This document shows positions 13,550-23,524 of a stretch of DNA of 64,000 bases, in pieces. How positions within the stretch are numbered: position 1 is the stretch's first letter; each line of letters starts with the position of its first letter. Below the pieces are notes generated by a model. The model ran no database searches, was not told the DNA's origin, and saw nothing but the letters and a program-made list of their open reading frames with translations. The stretch is taken from assembly GCA_001695595.3 (NCBI GenBank), contig MBPM02000003.1:1054001-1118000 (forward strand). Reading direction: 5' to 3'. This DNA is from Plasmopara viticola. Its lineage: Eukaryota; Oomycota; Peronosporomycetes; Peronosporales; Peronosporaceae. The translations under genes and the position numbers were made by a program.

Positions 13550-14600
13550 TAGCGGTTGCAAATGGGTTTGCAGGATAGCCACTTCCTTAATCAAGTCTTG
13601 CTTGCTATACGGTCTTCAATTCGAAGGTCATGTTGCCGCCAAATGGCCACCAAACCATGACAGGCCCACCACGAGGATGGCGTCTTTTGCTGACCTTTTT
13701 TCGCGTCTGATGTTGGCCCAGTTGTAGCGCATGCCGGCAGCGTTGTCGCGTCTTCGATTCTTATCATCAAAGAACGCACGTTGCGTTACTCATTGTCATC
13801 TATGGGCGTCATGGTCAACACCCACTGAACTCTCACTTTATTTGGCGTGCGGTGAGCATCAGAGCGGCTAAATGTCTATTGCACTCGAGCCAGTCTACTT
13901 TGCGGATGCCGCAGTGCTAATGCTCAAGCTGCACATGAGCTTGAGCTTGTTTGTCAGCTTGGCAGCGCTCTTCCTACCCGACAAAACTGACAGGGCTCCG
14001 TTTGCGTATAGGTCGAAGGGCGAAATCAATGTCATTGGACGTGTATATTAAAACTACGCCAAATGTAACCAGTATCATGGCATCAGTGGCCTGAACAAAA
14101 TGAAGTTCATGTTAAAGCTCATCTGAGTCTTGGCGGTGCGCAAATATTTCTTGTAAGTATGGCCGCATCTCAAAGTGAAATCATTTGGACAGACCTCGCA
14201 TGTATAATGCAGCATTTGAGGCCATAGGTCGGATACGAAGTTTTGGCTTGTGTATCGGCCAGCCTATCAAAGCGATTGATGCCTTTTTCGTCAAGTATGG
14301 TCACAATCATCTTAGTATCATACCAATTGGGTAAGTGGCGCTGCTACCTAGAGAACCATGAAAGAATTGCCAATCCGAGATTGGAGCAATCAAATGACGA
14401 TTACTGGGGGCACTTCGCATTGTTTGTACATTCGTGCGGAGAAGATAATCGAGCGACAGATCGATGTATATGTTCTTTTTATGACTGCTGGTCCGAGATT
14501 CTTGTCGGTAAGCACAACTTGTATGTCATGTTGGAATTGTAAAATCTTGATCAATGTTTGTCATCCAGCTTTGAGGTTGCGCGATTTTGATAGTTGACGT
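13550..14600 (-). mobile_element. Decayed retroelement-like relic
   Basis: The minus strand at 14522-14474 reads VVLTDKNLGPAVIKR, followed by more coding-like sequence with several stops and frame changes. TDKNLGPA(V/I)I is a motif I recall from reverse-transcriptase-type open frames in oomycetes and other protists; that recall was not checked. Further along the same strand (about 14,215-14,160) another open piece reads HYTCEVCPNDFTLRCGH, with zinc-ligand-like Cys/His spacing. The GC content is higher than the flanks. No intact frame or LTR is visible, so this is a dead copy, and its class (LINE, DIRS or other) cannot be fixed. Borders are approximate. Confidence 0.4.
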
Positions 14601-15176
14601 GATGTGACTATTTTTCTGGCTTATATACGAGTCAGCGCTTCCTCGATAGCAGGTGAGCTTGGCGGTTGAGCATATTAGAGTGGGGGACATAAGTTGACGA
14701 GGCTTGCCTCGCTCGTATAGCCCGGTTGCAGATCCATTTGCAACAAGCGATCGCTTTCGAGTCAGAACATAAACGTCATGGTCTGGTCAGCAATGTCCGC
14801 GGATCTGAGCCTCATTGGAAATCTCTGAGGTTTCGTGACGCAGGCTGTGTACGCCGTCAAAAGCAGTACCCCTCTGCAGAAAAGCTCAGGCACTCTGTAT
14901 ATAAAGTACGGAAGCAAATTGGTACTACGGGCCCCAAAGCCCTTTCGTTTTTAATGATGCTAAGGCGATGCATCGAGGTGCTCAAATGCCTGGGAAACCA
15001 TGTTAAATATTAGTAACCGCCAAGAAAATCTGTAACGCCATTTATTACAAATCATCCCTTCGTCAGCGAATTTCAAACGGGAAAAAGACCGCCTTGTGAT
15101 TCGCTTTAATCCGGTCTAACAAAAGTGAATATTGATTGTAGGACATCAAAAACTATGGTCCACTCACCCGGACTGT
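14601..15176. other. Spacer between retroelement relic and transporter, no gene seen
   Basis: The only open frame of note (14726-15013, plus) has no recognisable motif and could be the far end of the same relic. I see nothing else here. Confidence 0.4.
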
Positions 15177-15290
15177 AAGTGTAGGTTCCTGTTCATTCCA
15201 GCCTACACTTCAAAAAGCGTATCCAACCTACACTCCATAAATTAGAAGTGAAGCTCAGTTTTTTATTCCAACCGGCACTTTATAATTTGC
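15177..15290. repeat. Cluster of related CCTACACTT elements upstream of the TauE gene
   Basis: A perfect 9-bp inverted repeat, AAGTGTAGG at 15177-15185 and CCTACACTT at 15202-15210, is followed by another CCTACACT at 15227-15234 and a diverged copy within ATTCCAACCGGCACTTTATA around 15265-15284. The copies share a longer unit, ATTCCA(G/A)CC...CACTT followed by A/T-rich bases, so these look like three or four degraded copies of a roughly 30-40 bp unit, one inverted. They lie within 120 bp of the transporter start. They could be promoter elements or a mobile-element end. Confidence 0.5.
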
Positions 15291-15297
15291 GCCGGTC

Positions 15298-16716
15298 ATG
15301 GTCGTATCCAATGTCTATACATTAATTTTTTGCCGTACGACACTCGTGCTTGTCTGTCTCAGCGCCGTGGGTCTTTCATCTAGCACAAGCAACGGTGACC
15401 ATGATGGTAACGTGCCAAGACTGTCTGAAGTGGATACCTACGACGCGCTAGCCATTTGTTTCATGGTAATTGGTTTAGCTGTCTCATCCGCTGGTGGCGT
15501 GGGCGGCGGCTGCATCATGGTTCCATCCATGGTGCTCATCATGGACTTTGATATTAAACGCGCGACGCCGATTTCCAACGTGGCCATTCTCGGTGGTGCA
15601 GTGGCAAATGCATGGTTTAATTTGCGCAAGCGTCACCCAACTGTGGATCGACAATTGATCGACCCGGAATTGGCTTTAGGAATGATTCCTGTCGTGATTG
15701 GTGGCACAGTCTTGGGTACTTTGATAAATAAGCTCATTCCGAGTTATGTGCTGCTCCTGCTCTTTGTGGTCGTGCTCTTAGCCGGCGGGTCACGCACGAT
15801 GAAGAAGGGCATTTCTCTGCACAAGATGGAACTTGCTAAGAGGAAAAAGGACAACGTTCCAAGAAATGAGGAATCCATTGATCTTTCAGTCAACGCTAGC
15901 GCCTTCAGTCAGGTCAGTACATCACAGAATCACCGCGCAGAGGACGAGCGATTGGACTTATCGGTAACCAGCGGTGACGCGGATCACTTAAAACTTGATA
16001 CAGGCAGTGACTCCGACACTAATAGCACACTCACTCAGATCTTGGAGAGAGAACGGCACTTTGCCTGGGGCCCGCACGCTGCTATCATGGTTTGTTACCT
16101 TGGAACTGTAGCTGCCAGTATCGGAAGTGCATCCGTGGACTGCGGAAGCGTGATCTACTGGGTAATTTTGCTGATGGAAATTCCGTGGGTCGCCATATTC
16201 GTCATCTTTTCAATGCATTATTTGCATCAAATTTACCTTCACAAGAAAGCGGTTAATTACAAATATGCGAGCGGAGATATTCGATGGACAAAGAAAACGG
16301 TCTTGTTTTTCCCATTAGGCTGTGCAGTGGCTGGAATTGCTGCTGGTATGTTTGGCGTTGGCGGAGGTATTATCACGGGCCCTATTATGATTGAACTAGG
16401 GATCGTGCCAGAGGTCGCTTCTTCCACAACGGCCCTGATGATTCTGTATTCATCAGCTTCTGCTACAGCAAAATTTGCTTTGTTCAAGATGATTGCGTGG
16501 GACTGGGCTTTACTCCTTTGCGGCATAGCATTCGTGGTGACTGCTTTGTCACAAGTAGTGATTCTGAGCTTCGTTCGTCGCACAGGTCGACAATCTATAA
16601 TTGTATTGTGCGTCGCCACGGCCGTACTCATAGGAGGCGCCATTATGGCGTATCAAGCCATTAAGGCAACCATAGAAACTGCTGGTGACCCGTTTGATGC
16701 AGACGTTTGCAGCTAG
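15298..16716 (+). CDS. TauE/SafE-family membrane transporter
   Basis: This is a predicted sulfite/organosulfonate or other anion exporter of the TauE/SafE family; the substrate is inferred from the family only. It is a single exon of 472 residues with an N-terminal hydrophobic signal-like segment. Two homologous halves each carry a glycine-rich signature: AGGVGGGCIMVPSMVL near residues 65-80 and FGVGGGIITGPIMIEL near 349-365. About ten membrane helices are visible, with a polar Ser/Asp-rich loop (about 175-250) between the halves. KRATPISNVAILGGA after the first signature is also typical. The length fits eukaryotic members. A broken relative lies just downstream, suggesting an old tandem family. 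The start was chosen because it gives a signal-like N-terminus. Confidence 0.88.
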   Translation: MVVSNVYTLIFCRTTLVLVCLSAVGLSSSTSNGDHDGNVPRLSEVDTYDALAICFMVIGLAVSSAGGVGGGCIMVPSMVLIMDFDIKRATPISNVAILGGAVANAWFNLRKRHPTVDRQLIDPELALGMIPVVIGGTVLGTLINKLIPSYVLLLLFVVVLLAGGSRTMKKGISLHKMELAKRKKDNVPRNEESIDLSVNASAFSQVSTSQNHRAEDERLDLSVTSGDADHLKLDTGSDSDTNSTLTQILERERHFAWGPHAAIMVCYLGTVAASIGSASVDCGSVIYWVILLMEIPWVAIFVIFSMHYLHQIYLHKKAVNYKYASGDIRWTKKTVLFFPLGCAVAGIAAGMFGVGGGIITGPIMIELGIVPEVASSTTALMILYSSASATAKFALFKMIAWDWALLLCGIAFVVTALSQVVILSFVRRTGRQSIIVLCVATAVLIGGAIMAYQAIKATIETAGDPFDADVCS

Positions 16717-17109
16717 TATCGATTTTACAATAAAGAGACTTCAGTTGAGTCACTTGTGAATACAAAATAAGAAAATGCAATATAATCAAAAAAAAATTAT
16801 CTGGGAAGACATCTTTACTTAAGGTCGCGCTTTGAAGCACTGCTTGTTTGCAAATATGCTTGAGACAATGTTTGAAACATCACCTACAGCACTAAAAAAA
16901 TCGACCAGAAAATTTCGTCATGAAACGCGAATCAAAGTGCAAAGAACTGCTTGACGTCCACAACAACACTTGGCTGGCATATGTAGTAAATGCATCGGCA
17001 TCGAATATATTCTTTGTGATTCAGTTTAAATTTCAAGCTCTACCTTTTCGGTCCGAGAATTCCCTACTTTTGTGCTCCAAAAGCACTCTTTCGTATAATA
17101 CTTGGGACT
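16717..17109. other. Spacer between intact and broken TauE copies
   Basis: This is 3' flanking sequence with AATAAAG at about 16729, soon after the TauE stop, as a possible polyadenylation signal. No gene or TauE similarity is evident here. Confidence 0.45.
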
Positions 17110-17970
17110 AATCCTTATCGCTTTGGGTCTGCTGCAGGTGGCGTGTCAATCCTTGTTTTCATCTTACGGATAGTATAAAGCGTGCTACACCCGTATCAAA
17201 TCTAACTAATGTTAGTAAAGCCAATGCTAACGCCTAATGTGTCACTTCGCTATTTTGATCAACTTCGCAGCCGTTGTTTGGATTTTCAGTGTTGGTATTA
17301 TTCCATATAGCAGTGTATAAACAAGCAAGCAAATGTAAAATGCTAAAATTGTCTCCGACAATAAATAGCCTGTAGATACCTTGCGGCAGCGATATCGATA
17401 GAAATATGTGCAAACGCCGAAGCCTGCAACGCACAGGACTTAACGACCAAAAACAACCAGCAACCGATACATTCGCAATCAACTGGCGCTTCTTTATTAC
17501 TAGCTACTTCAACGCCTGAGTAACAAAGCATAATAGATGTATAGGCGCTCATGTTTCAAGATTATGGCTCATGTTTTGGTAGAGAAGCGCTAACGTCACC
17601 TAATCATCATAAACGCACGCGTCTCGTGAGCTCATTGCAGCAGCTCACTACTGTTTGTCGGTCTGGCTGCAGCTAGAGCAAGATGAACTTTTTTTCAGCA
17701 CGATTTAGCCCTTCAAAAAGTCGTTAGAGTGCCCCCAGGACGAGGACCAAGAATTTATTGCGGACGTCAGACAAATAAGACGGTTCTCCAATTTCCCTTG
17801 ACTTGTTGTGGTACTGGTATATCCATTTATTTACTTGGCGAGTCATCACATTCAAGTCATCAGCTGCTGTGCTTTGATGCTTCCTGCACTGGCGTCTATC
17901 TACCAAATAGTAATATTGGGGTTCGTGCGGCGGCGCACCGAAAAAAAACTTTCAAGGCCAATTAAATTTT
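17110..17970. pseudogene. Relic of a second TauE/SafE gene with an inverted middle segment
   Basis: Pieces of a TauE-like protein occur in the correct order but in changing frames. Plus strand, about 17115-17165: GSAAGGVSILVF (compare SSAGGVGGGCIMV). About 17172-17230: SIKRATPVSN (compare IKRATPISN). About 17735-17830: TNKTVLQFPLTCCGTGI (compare TKKTVLFFPLGCAVAGI). About 17880-17945: QIVILGFVRRRTEKK (compare QVVILSFVRRTGRQ). The piece between them, about 17545-17350, matches only on the minus strand: SIMLCYSGVEVAS...APVDC (compare AIMVCYLGTVAAS...ASVDC). Frame changes, stops and missing domains show it is dead, and the middle has been inverted. Divergence from the intact neighbour suggests an old duplicate, not a fresh copy. 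Confidence 0.75.
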
Positions 17971-18084
17971 TTTTTTTAAAAAACGAAATAAATTCGGACA
18001 ATAATTGCATGCTCTACATGGTCACGAATCTCCAGTACAATATAATAGTAAAGCAAGAGCGAACCAAGCAAGCCTATCACGCAT

Positions 18085-19017
18085 TTACCAGGCGCCACGG
18101 AGCCCGCCTTCACGGTCACGAAAGTTGACAGTTGCAGCTTTCAAATCCTGGACCCCGACCATAGCCTCACCTAAGTCTGTAGAGATCTCTTTAAGGATCT
18201 TCGGATCATTATAGTGGGATACGGCCTGCACCATGGCAAGGGCGCGCTTGGCTGGATCACCGCTTTTAAAGATGCCCGATCCAACAAACACACCGTCCAT
18301 ACCGAGCTGCATCATAAGAGCTGCATCGGCAGGGGTGGCGACACCACCAGCGGCAAAGTTCACGACCGGTAATTTGCCTGTGATGGCAACCTGCTTCACC
18401 AGCTCGTACGGAGCCTGCATCTCTTTCGAAGCTATAAACAACTCATCCTCATCCATCGAACAAAGACGGCGGATCTCCCGGTGTACCGAGCGAGCGTGGC
18501 GTACGGCCTCCACGACATTGCCAGTACCAGCCTCACCCTTGGTGCGCAGCATAGCAGCACCCTCGGAAACACGACGAAGGGCCTCTCCCAGATTGCGACA
18601 GCCGCATACAAACGGGACCTTAAACTTGTGCTTGTTAATGTGGTTCTCCTCGTCAGCCATAGTCAAGACCTCGCTCTCATCAATGTAGTCGATCTCGGTG
18701 GCCTCGAGAATCTGAGCCTCCACAAAGTGGCCAATGCGTACCTTAGCCATAACTGGGATCGTCACAGCCTTCTTAATGGCTTCGATCATCTGCGGGTCGC
18801 TCATACGGGCAACACCGCCATCCACACGAATGTCAGCGGGAATGCGCTCGAGGGCCATCACAGCCACAGCACCTGCAGCCTCGGCAATGCGTGCCTGTTC
18901 GACGTTCGTCACATCCATGATGACGCCACCTTTCAGCATCTTGGCTAGTCCGGCCTTCACAATGAAAGTACCTTCAGTAGGTCCCGAGCTAGCGATCAGC
19001 GAAGTATGAGGTGCCAT
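18085..19017 (-). CDS. PDX1: Pyridoxal 5'-phosphate synthase subunit PDX1 (PdxS/SNZ)
   Basis: This is the synthase subunit of the ribose-5-phosphate-dependent vitamin B6 pathway. It condenses ribose 5-phosphate, glyceraldehyde 3-phosphate and ammonia from the PDX2 glutaminase to make pyridoxal phosphate in the cytosol. It is a single exon of 310 residues, of usual family length. The (beta/alpha)8 barrel is complete. Active-site residues are visible by family alignment: Asp35 (GVIMDVTN), Lys92 ([13 protein letters not shown]) and Lys160 ([12 protein letters not shown]), equivalent to bacterial D24, K81 and K149. The phosphate-binding [16 protein letters not shown] and FVGSGIFKS segments are intact. 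No PDX2 gene is in the window. The start gives an N-terminus of normal length. Confidence 0.97.
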   Translation of the reverse strand: MAPHTSLIASSGPTEGTFIVKAGLAKMLKGGVIMDVTNVEQARIAEAAGAVAVMALERIPADIRVDGGVARMSDPQMIEAIKKAVTIPVMAKVRIGHFVEAQILEATEIDYIDESEVLTMADEENHINKHKFKVPFVCGCRNLGEALRRVSEGAAMLRTKGEAGTGNVVEAVRHARSVHREIRRLCSMDEDELFIASKEMQAPYELVKQVAITGKLPVVNFAAGGVATPADAALMMQLGMDGVFVGSGIFKSGDPAKRALAMVQAVSHYNDPKILKEISTDLGEAMVGVQDLKAATVNFRDREGGLRGAW

Positions 19018-19214
19018 GGTTGGAGCTAAAGCGATTATTCAATAATGCCCCAAGATAGTGGTGGCCCGTAAATTTAAAGTGGCCCACTTCGTAAGAGCTC
19101 TAAAGTTAGAAATGAGATTGGCGCAAGACGATGATTGGCTGAAGTGGCCCACCTGTGAAATCCGATGGCCTCAGTGTTGAGACAGATAAGAAAGTGAAAT
19201 GTACTTTTTTATAG

Positions 19215-20172
19215 CTACAAAGCGGTGCCTCGCTCAAGATTCTGTCGAATCTCAACTGTGTACTTGTCAAAGGCTTGGGACGCTTTTCGGTTAAATACGC
19301 GGTTCTGGCCGTTAATGTAGTCGACATCTTCACCCTCGTAATGCTGGCGCCGGCGACTGAATTTTTTGCGCGCATTCATACGATGTTCCAACTCGAGGGC
19401 CATGCGCTCCACATTTGCCTGCATATTTGCAAATTTTACCGACTTAATTGTTAGCAACCAATGCACCACTAAACATAATTTCAACCCACCTTCTCGACTT
19501 TGTCGTCCTTGCCGTAGGCCAATTCGTCACCAAGCGCAATTACAGCAGTGGATCCCTCTGCTGAAGAAGGCTTTTTTGAAGTGGGCAAGCTTACAAGTCG
19601 CTTTTTGTAGCCTTTGTATAGCGAATCTTCATTAAATACATCCCACCCAAAAGCAGCTTTTCGCTTTTCTTTCTTGCCAGTCTTCTTAGCCTTCAGTGCG
19701 GCACTTTCGGCTGATAGATTGAGGCAACCAAAAAGCACGTTAGATCCTGCTTCAAGCTCGTACACCAAATCAGTAATATATGCACCTGTTTCAACGAGAT
19801 GAGCTTCGACACTTGCAGTGTCCAGTTTCTTCTCCTATCACAGCAAATTAATAACGTGAGATCCACAAAACGCGTGCAAGTTGCCAGCAGCCCGTTGTTG
19901 CTGCAGCGTCAGCGCACACCTCTCTCTTTTTGGATAGCTCCTCCTTTCTTGCCCTGTTATTCCTATTATTATTAATGCGGTCGTGTTCCGCCGCCACTTC
20001 CTGCAAAGATCACCCCACAGGCATGCGTTACATCTTCCCAACACAAAGGCCCTCGAATGAATTGCACCTGCTTGTTTGCCTTCCGCCCTGCATTCATCTT
20101 CATGCGCAACTCGAACAATTTCCTTTGAGCAGGCGTCATAGTCGTTAGTTGGTCCGGCTCCATGTCTGCCAT
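19215..20172 (-). CDS. SYF2: Pre-mRNA-splicing factor SYF2 (four exons)
   Basis: SYF2 is a component of the NineTeen complex (Prp19-associated) of the spliceosome and acts in the nucleus. I joined exons 20172-20068, 20000-19920, 19834-19490 and 19418-19215; all three introns are GT-AG, phase 0 and 67-85 bp, giving 244 residues, close to human SYF2 (243). The N-terminus has the RKLFELRMKMNAGRKANKQEV segment, followed by a charged coiled-coil-like region. The signature C-terminus reads KKFSRRR, DVDYING.N..FN.KA, DKYTVEIRQNLERGTAL, nearly identical to the family. The TTC27 start lies just beyond on the other strand, so the two probably share a promoter. Confidence 0.93.
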
Positions 20173-20298
20173 ATTTCTTTGATAAAAGACGAGTGGGTTT
20201 TATATAAGCAATCGTTAAACCACCGGGTATTATACCGGTCAAATCTGGGATTGTTACAAATAACCCAAACACTTGAGTTGGTGGACGCGGACGACTTG
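20173..20298. promoter_or_regulatory. Divergent spacer between SYF2 and TTC27
   Basis: This 126-bp gap separates the SYF2 ATG from the preferred TTC27 ATG. It contains TTTTATATAAGCAA on the plus strand, which could be TATA-like although oomycete promoters usually rely on initiators. The role is inferred from position. Confidence 0.35.
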
Positions 20299-23200
20299 AT
20301 GGAGGAGAAGGACGGCACGAAAGCTTCGCTAACTTGTTCATCACAAAATGCCACACAGGATCTACTGGAGCAGCGACTGCTTAAAATCGAGCACGCAGTG
20401 TTGGAAAGTGACTCAAAGAGCGTGGTTAAGGAACAGGAGGGACTCAAAGATGGCAACATTGTGGCTTCAGTGTTGGAAATGGCTAAACTTATTTGCGAAG
20501 GAGAGTATGTGGGCGTAATTTGCCTGCCAAAGATTCACTCGATTTTGATGACAGTGGCTCAATTGATATGTGAAGAGCACGAAAATGAAGACGACGATAC
20601 TCATATTTGCGTTAGCATCGCTTCGGCATTGCAAAGCTACTTGCTAGATCATTGTGATAGTTTCGAGAGCCGCCTCGTAACTATCTACGAGGTTTTCTTT
20701 GCTGGTGTAGCTTTCTTTGATATGTACGTACAAGCCAATTACACAGGACCAGCATTCGAAAAGAAGAAGCTAAGTGACGTGCTAGGTCTTTCCACGCGCC
20801 TCGTGACCAAGTCGTTCGAAAGCAACGATTCCAATTCGCGTTTTGATGCTCTTGTGGCTCTGCAGGTTGACGGTGAGAGTCCATTTTCCATCTGCGAGTA
20901 TCCGCAGTTTTTGCTAGTTGGACGCTGCTTGCTCAACTTTGTAGGCAACCACGCGTACAACGATTGGTCTGTGGCCGCCAACGAGGTTGTGAGCGGTCAT
21001 ATTGTGTCTGATGACATTGTCGGAGGGCCAGCTAAACGCACTGTGACTGGTGGTGCCGCTGTCCTCGCTCTTGGCGAGATGTTGCAAGGGGTAAAGTCAG
21101 CTGCGTGGTGGAACGCGCGTGCGGCCGTAGCACACGAACGGTTGCTGCTTGCTAAACAGCCTTCAAATACTTTGTGGTTCGAAGCTCGCCGGGGTTATAT
21201 CCAGACACTAAAGACAGAGGAACTTTTTGCTTTTGAAAACGAGCCTCAGTACCTACTCGCTCGTGCATACGTGGAATGGGGTCTAGCTCAACACTATTTC
21301 GACAAGAACAAGCATGGCAAGTCGATGTTTGCTCGGGCAAAAGAGATTTCCGGTGTAAATGTGGTGCTAACGGGATCGATGGGTAAACGCACCAAATTCC
21401 AGCAAAAGAGTGTGGCTCAGTTGGTGTTGGTTGCCGCTTCTAAAAAAGAGCCTGCGTATGAGCGCGATGATAGTTCTATCTATGCCACAGCTGTGGCCGA
21501 GTCAACTCACGTGGACTTTGGCGGTAAGCAGGTGACAACGGACGATGAAGACGACAGCGACGGCATTAATTCCGCTGATCCACGAGCTGATGGCCTGACA
21601 CCCGAAGCGGAGCACATTCAAAGGCTTGTGCATGAGGGTGAGGCTTCTTACCGCAGCGTGGAGCTGGACCATGTGGACCAAGACAATTATCTATTGGAAA
21701 AGATTGCATTCGAAGATCAAAAGCTCACGCAGCAGGGCAACTTGCAAATCGTTGACCAGATTGTATTGCTTGGGATGTGTCTAGTTGTCAAGAATAGTAA
21801 CGCAAACGATGGCCTTACTCGCGAGGAGATGATGCCTTATGTCGCGCGTGTGCTAGAAAATCCCAACAATTGGATGGTCTACTCTACGGCTCTGCTGGAA
21901 CGAGCGTGGCTTGAGTGTGAAAGCTCTAAGCGCCGTGAACGCGCCGTCTTACAGATGCAGGCCCTTGTGGATCAGCATACTACACGACTGACGATCACAC
22001 AGAACACACTCCAGTCGATTGCTGACTCTGCACCAGCTCGTGAGCGCATGCAGTTTGTGTATTCATTGGTCTTTCCTCCGCGATATGCACTCAAGCGTGA
22101 CTTGGCTGAGCGCTACTTTAGGCTCGGAGTTCTCGGGAGTGCTGTTGCAATTTGCGAAGAATTAGAGATGTGGGATGACGTCGTCAAGTGCTACCAACTT
22201 CTAGACAAACCGCTGCGCGCTGAAAAACTTGTGCGCGAACGCCTACAGATTTCCGCTACGCCATTTATGTGGGTCACACTAGGTGACCTCACTCAGGAAC
22301 CGGCACACTACGAGACGGCTTGGACACTATCAAAACAGCGGTTCGCTCGCGCTAAGCGTTCGCTCGGACGCTATTTCTTTGAGAATGGAGATTTTGAGGC
22401 CGCGATCGTCCATTACACGGATGCTGTGCGTGTAGGTCCCATGCACACAGGTGCTTGGTTTACTTTGGGGGCAATAGCGATGCGCATCCACCGCTGGGCA
22501 CTTGCGATGCGTGCATTCACGCGCGTTGTGCAGCTTGAACCAGACAATGGCGAGGCTTGGGGCAATTTGGGCTCCATACATCTACACAATCGACGGTATG
22601 CTGAGGCTTTTGTAGTTTTAGAAGAAGGCTTGAAGCAAAAGCGTCACATGTGGCAAATGTGGGAGAATTATGCACTGTGTGCTATGGAGACCAAGCGCTA
22701 CGGTGAGGCTATGTATGCAATGCACCAGCTCTTGGATTTGCGTGCCAAGCACAAACGGTCTGTTGATGTCGAAATGCTCGCTTGGCTTGTGGAGGCGATC
22801 GTGTATCCTGATTCACTGAATCAGATGCAGCGTGAGTCTGATGCTAAAGCTAAGGCCATTGAAAACACTGCTTCTGATGAAGAAGTCGTCCCAAGTAGTG
22901 GTGATGAAGGCTTGACCGAGCTCGACGAGGCAGCAGCAACGACCGATGCGACACCCCCGCGGTCCGACTCGCACTATAAGAAGCAACTGGCGATGCTCTT
23001 TGGTCGTGTGACTTCCATCGTGACAAATGACCCTAAGGTGTGGCAGGTATATGCTCATTTTAACGACGGTGTGGAAGGTCGGGCCGATAAGGCACGCGAT
23101 TGCCGTTTAAAGCAGTGCCGTGCGCTGCAATCTGCAGGGTGGGAGCGGGAACAAGAGATTGTTGAGAGGCTCTGTGCAGCTGCTACTCGACTGGCCGAGG

Positions 23201-23358
23201 ATTACATCGCAGAAGGCACTAAAAAGGCACTCTACTCATGCCGCCTGTACATTCGTGGTGTTGTAAAGAAGGCACAGGTGGACTTTGCCGAGCTGGAGGC
23301 CGTGCGAACTTTAGCAGCTGCACTGGAGAGAATTAACGCACGCGAAGCGCAGCTCTAG
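20299..23358 (+). CDS. TTC27: TTC27-like tetratricopeptide repeat protein
   Basis: This is the homologue of TTC27 (yeast Emw1), a conserved TPR protein linked to cell-wall integrity and to assembly of large complexes; its exact role is unclear. It is a single exon of 1,019 residues from the ATG at 20299; the frame is also open from 20149, but that adds residues antisense to SYF2. The N-terminal helical part includes MYVQANYTGP, matching the family's Q-x-N-W/Y-T-G-P. TPR units lie in about residues 680-815, including AWFTLGAIAMRIHRWALAM and EAWGNLGSIHLHNRRYAEA, followed by WQMWENYALCAMETKRYGEA. An acidic loop (about 415-440) and another (about 855-890) are likely disordered. The C-terminus ends in helical repeats. 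Identity is secure; the start is not. Confidence 0.9.
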   Translation: MEEKDGTKASLTCSSQNATQDLLEQRLLKIEHAVLESDSKSVVKEQEGLKDGNIVASVLEMAKLICEGEYVGVICLPKIHSILMTVAQLICEEHENEDDDTHICVSIASALQSYLLDHCDSFESRLVTIYEVFFAGVAFFDMYVQANYTGPAFEKKKLSDVLGLSTRLVTKSFESNDSNSRFDALVALQVDGESPFSICEYPQFLLVGRCLLNFVGNHAYNDWSVAANEVVSGHIVSDDIVGGPAKRTVTGGAAVLALGEMLQGVKSAAWWNARAAVAHERLLLAKQPSNTLWFEARRGYIQTLKTEELFAFENEPQYLLARAYVEWGLAQHYFDKNKHGKSMFARAKEISGVNVVLTGSMGKRTKFQQKSVAQLVLVAASKKEPAYERDDSSIYATAVAESTHVDFGGKQVTTDDEDDSDGINSADPRADGLTPEAEHIQRLVHEGEASYRSVELDHVDQDNYLLEKIAFEDQKLTQQGNLQIVDQIVLLGMCLVVKNSNANDGLTREEMMPYVARVLENPNNWMVYSTALLERAWLECESSKRRERAVLQMQALVDQHTTRLTITQNTLQSIADSAPARERMQFVYSLVFPPRYALKRDLAERYFRLGVLGSAVAICEELEMWDDVVKCYQLLDKPLRAEKLVRERLQISATPFMWVTLGDLTQEPAHYETAWTLSKQRFARAKRSLGRYFFENGDFEAAIVHYTDAVRVGPMHTGAWFTLGAIAMRIHRWALAMRAFTRVVQLEPDNGEAWGNLGSIHLHNRRYAEAFVVLEEGLKQKRHMWQMWENYALCAMETKRYGEAMYAMHQLLDLRAKHKRSVDVEMLAWLVEAIVYPDSLNQMQRESDAKAKAIENTASDEEVVPSSGDEGLTELDEAAATTDATPPRSDSHYKKQLAMLFGRVTSIVTNDPKVWQVYAHFNDGVEGRADKARDCRLKQCRALQSAGWEREQEIVERLCAAATRLAEDYIAEGTKKALYSCRLYIRGVVKKAQVDFAELEAVRTLAAALERINAREAQL

Positions 23359-23494
23359 ACTGAATAAATTATGAGTCATCATCTCCTTTTTTGTATTGAT
23401 ACCGGTACATCCCGGTTTGGTACACTCGATAACCTTTATTATTTTTTTGAATGCCTACAAATTTCTACTCAAGCCTTTGCGCGGGCGATTTTGG

Positions 23495-23515
23495 CGCTCA
23501 TTGTCCGTTCAAATT
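23495..23515 (+). promoter_or_regulatory. Oomycete-type initiator (Inr) upstream of the SET gene
   Basis: GCTCATTGTCC followed by GTTCAAATTT sits 10-30 bp before the SET gene ATG. It closely resembles the described oomycete core promoter GCTCATTYYNCAWTTT, so transcription probably starts within it and the 5' UTR would be very short. Confidence 0.6.
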
Positions 23516-23524
23516 TAGCAGATA

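Noticed and set aside
15438..16643. Minus-strand frames inside the TauE gene
   Set aside because: They are antisense shadows of a single-exon membrane protein gene, Pro/Ala/Thr-rich with no motif.
18233..19009. Several plus-strand frames of 90-155 codons
   Set aside because: They are shadows opposite the intact PDX1 coding sequence and have no family motif.
20149..20298. Upstream extension of TTC27 to 20149
   Set aside because: The first 24 bases would overlap the SYF2 start on the opposite strand and the added residues do not resemble the family N-terminus; it cannot be fully excluded.
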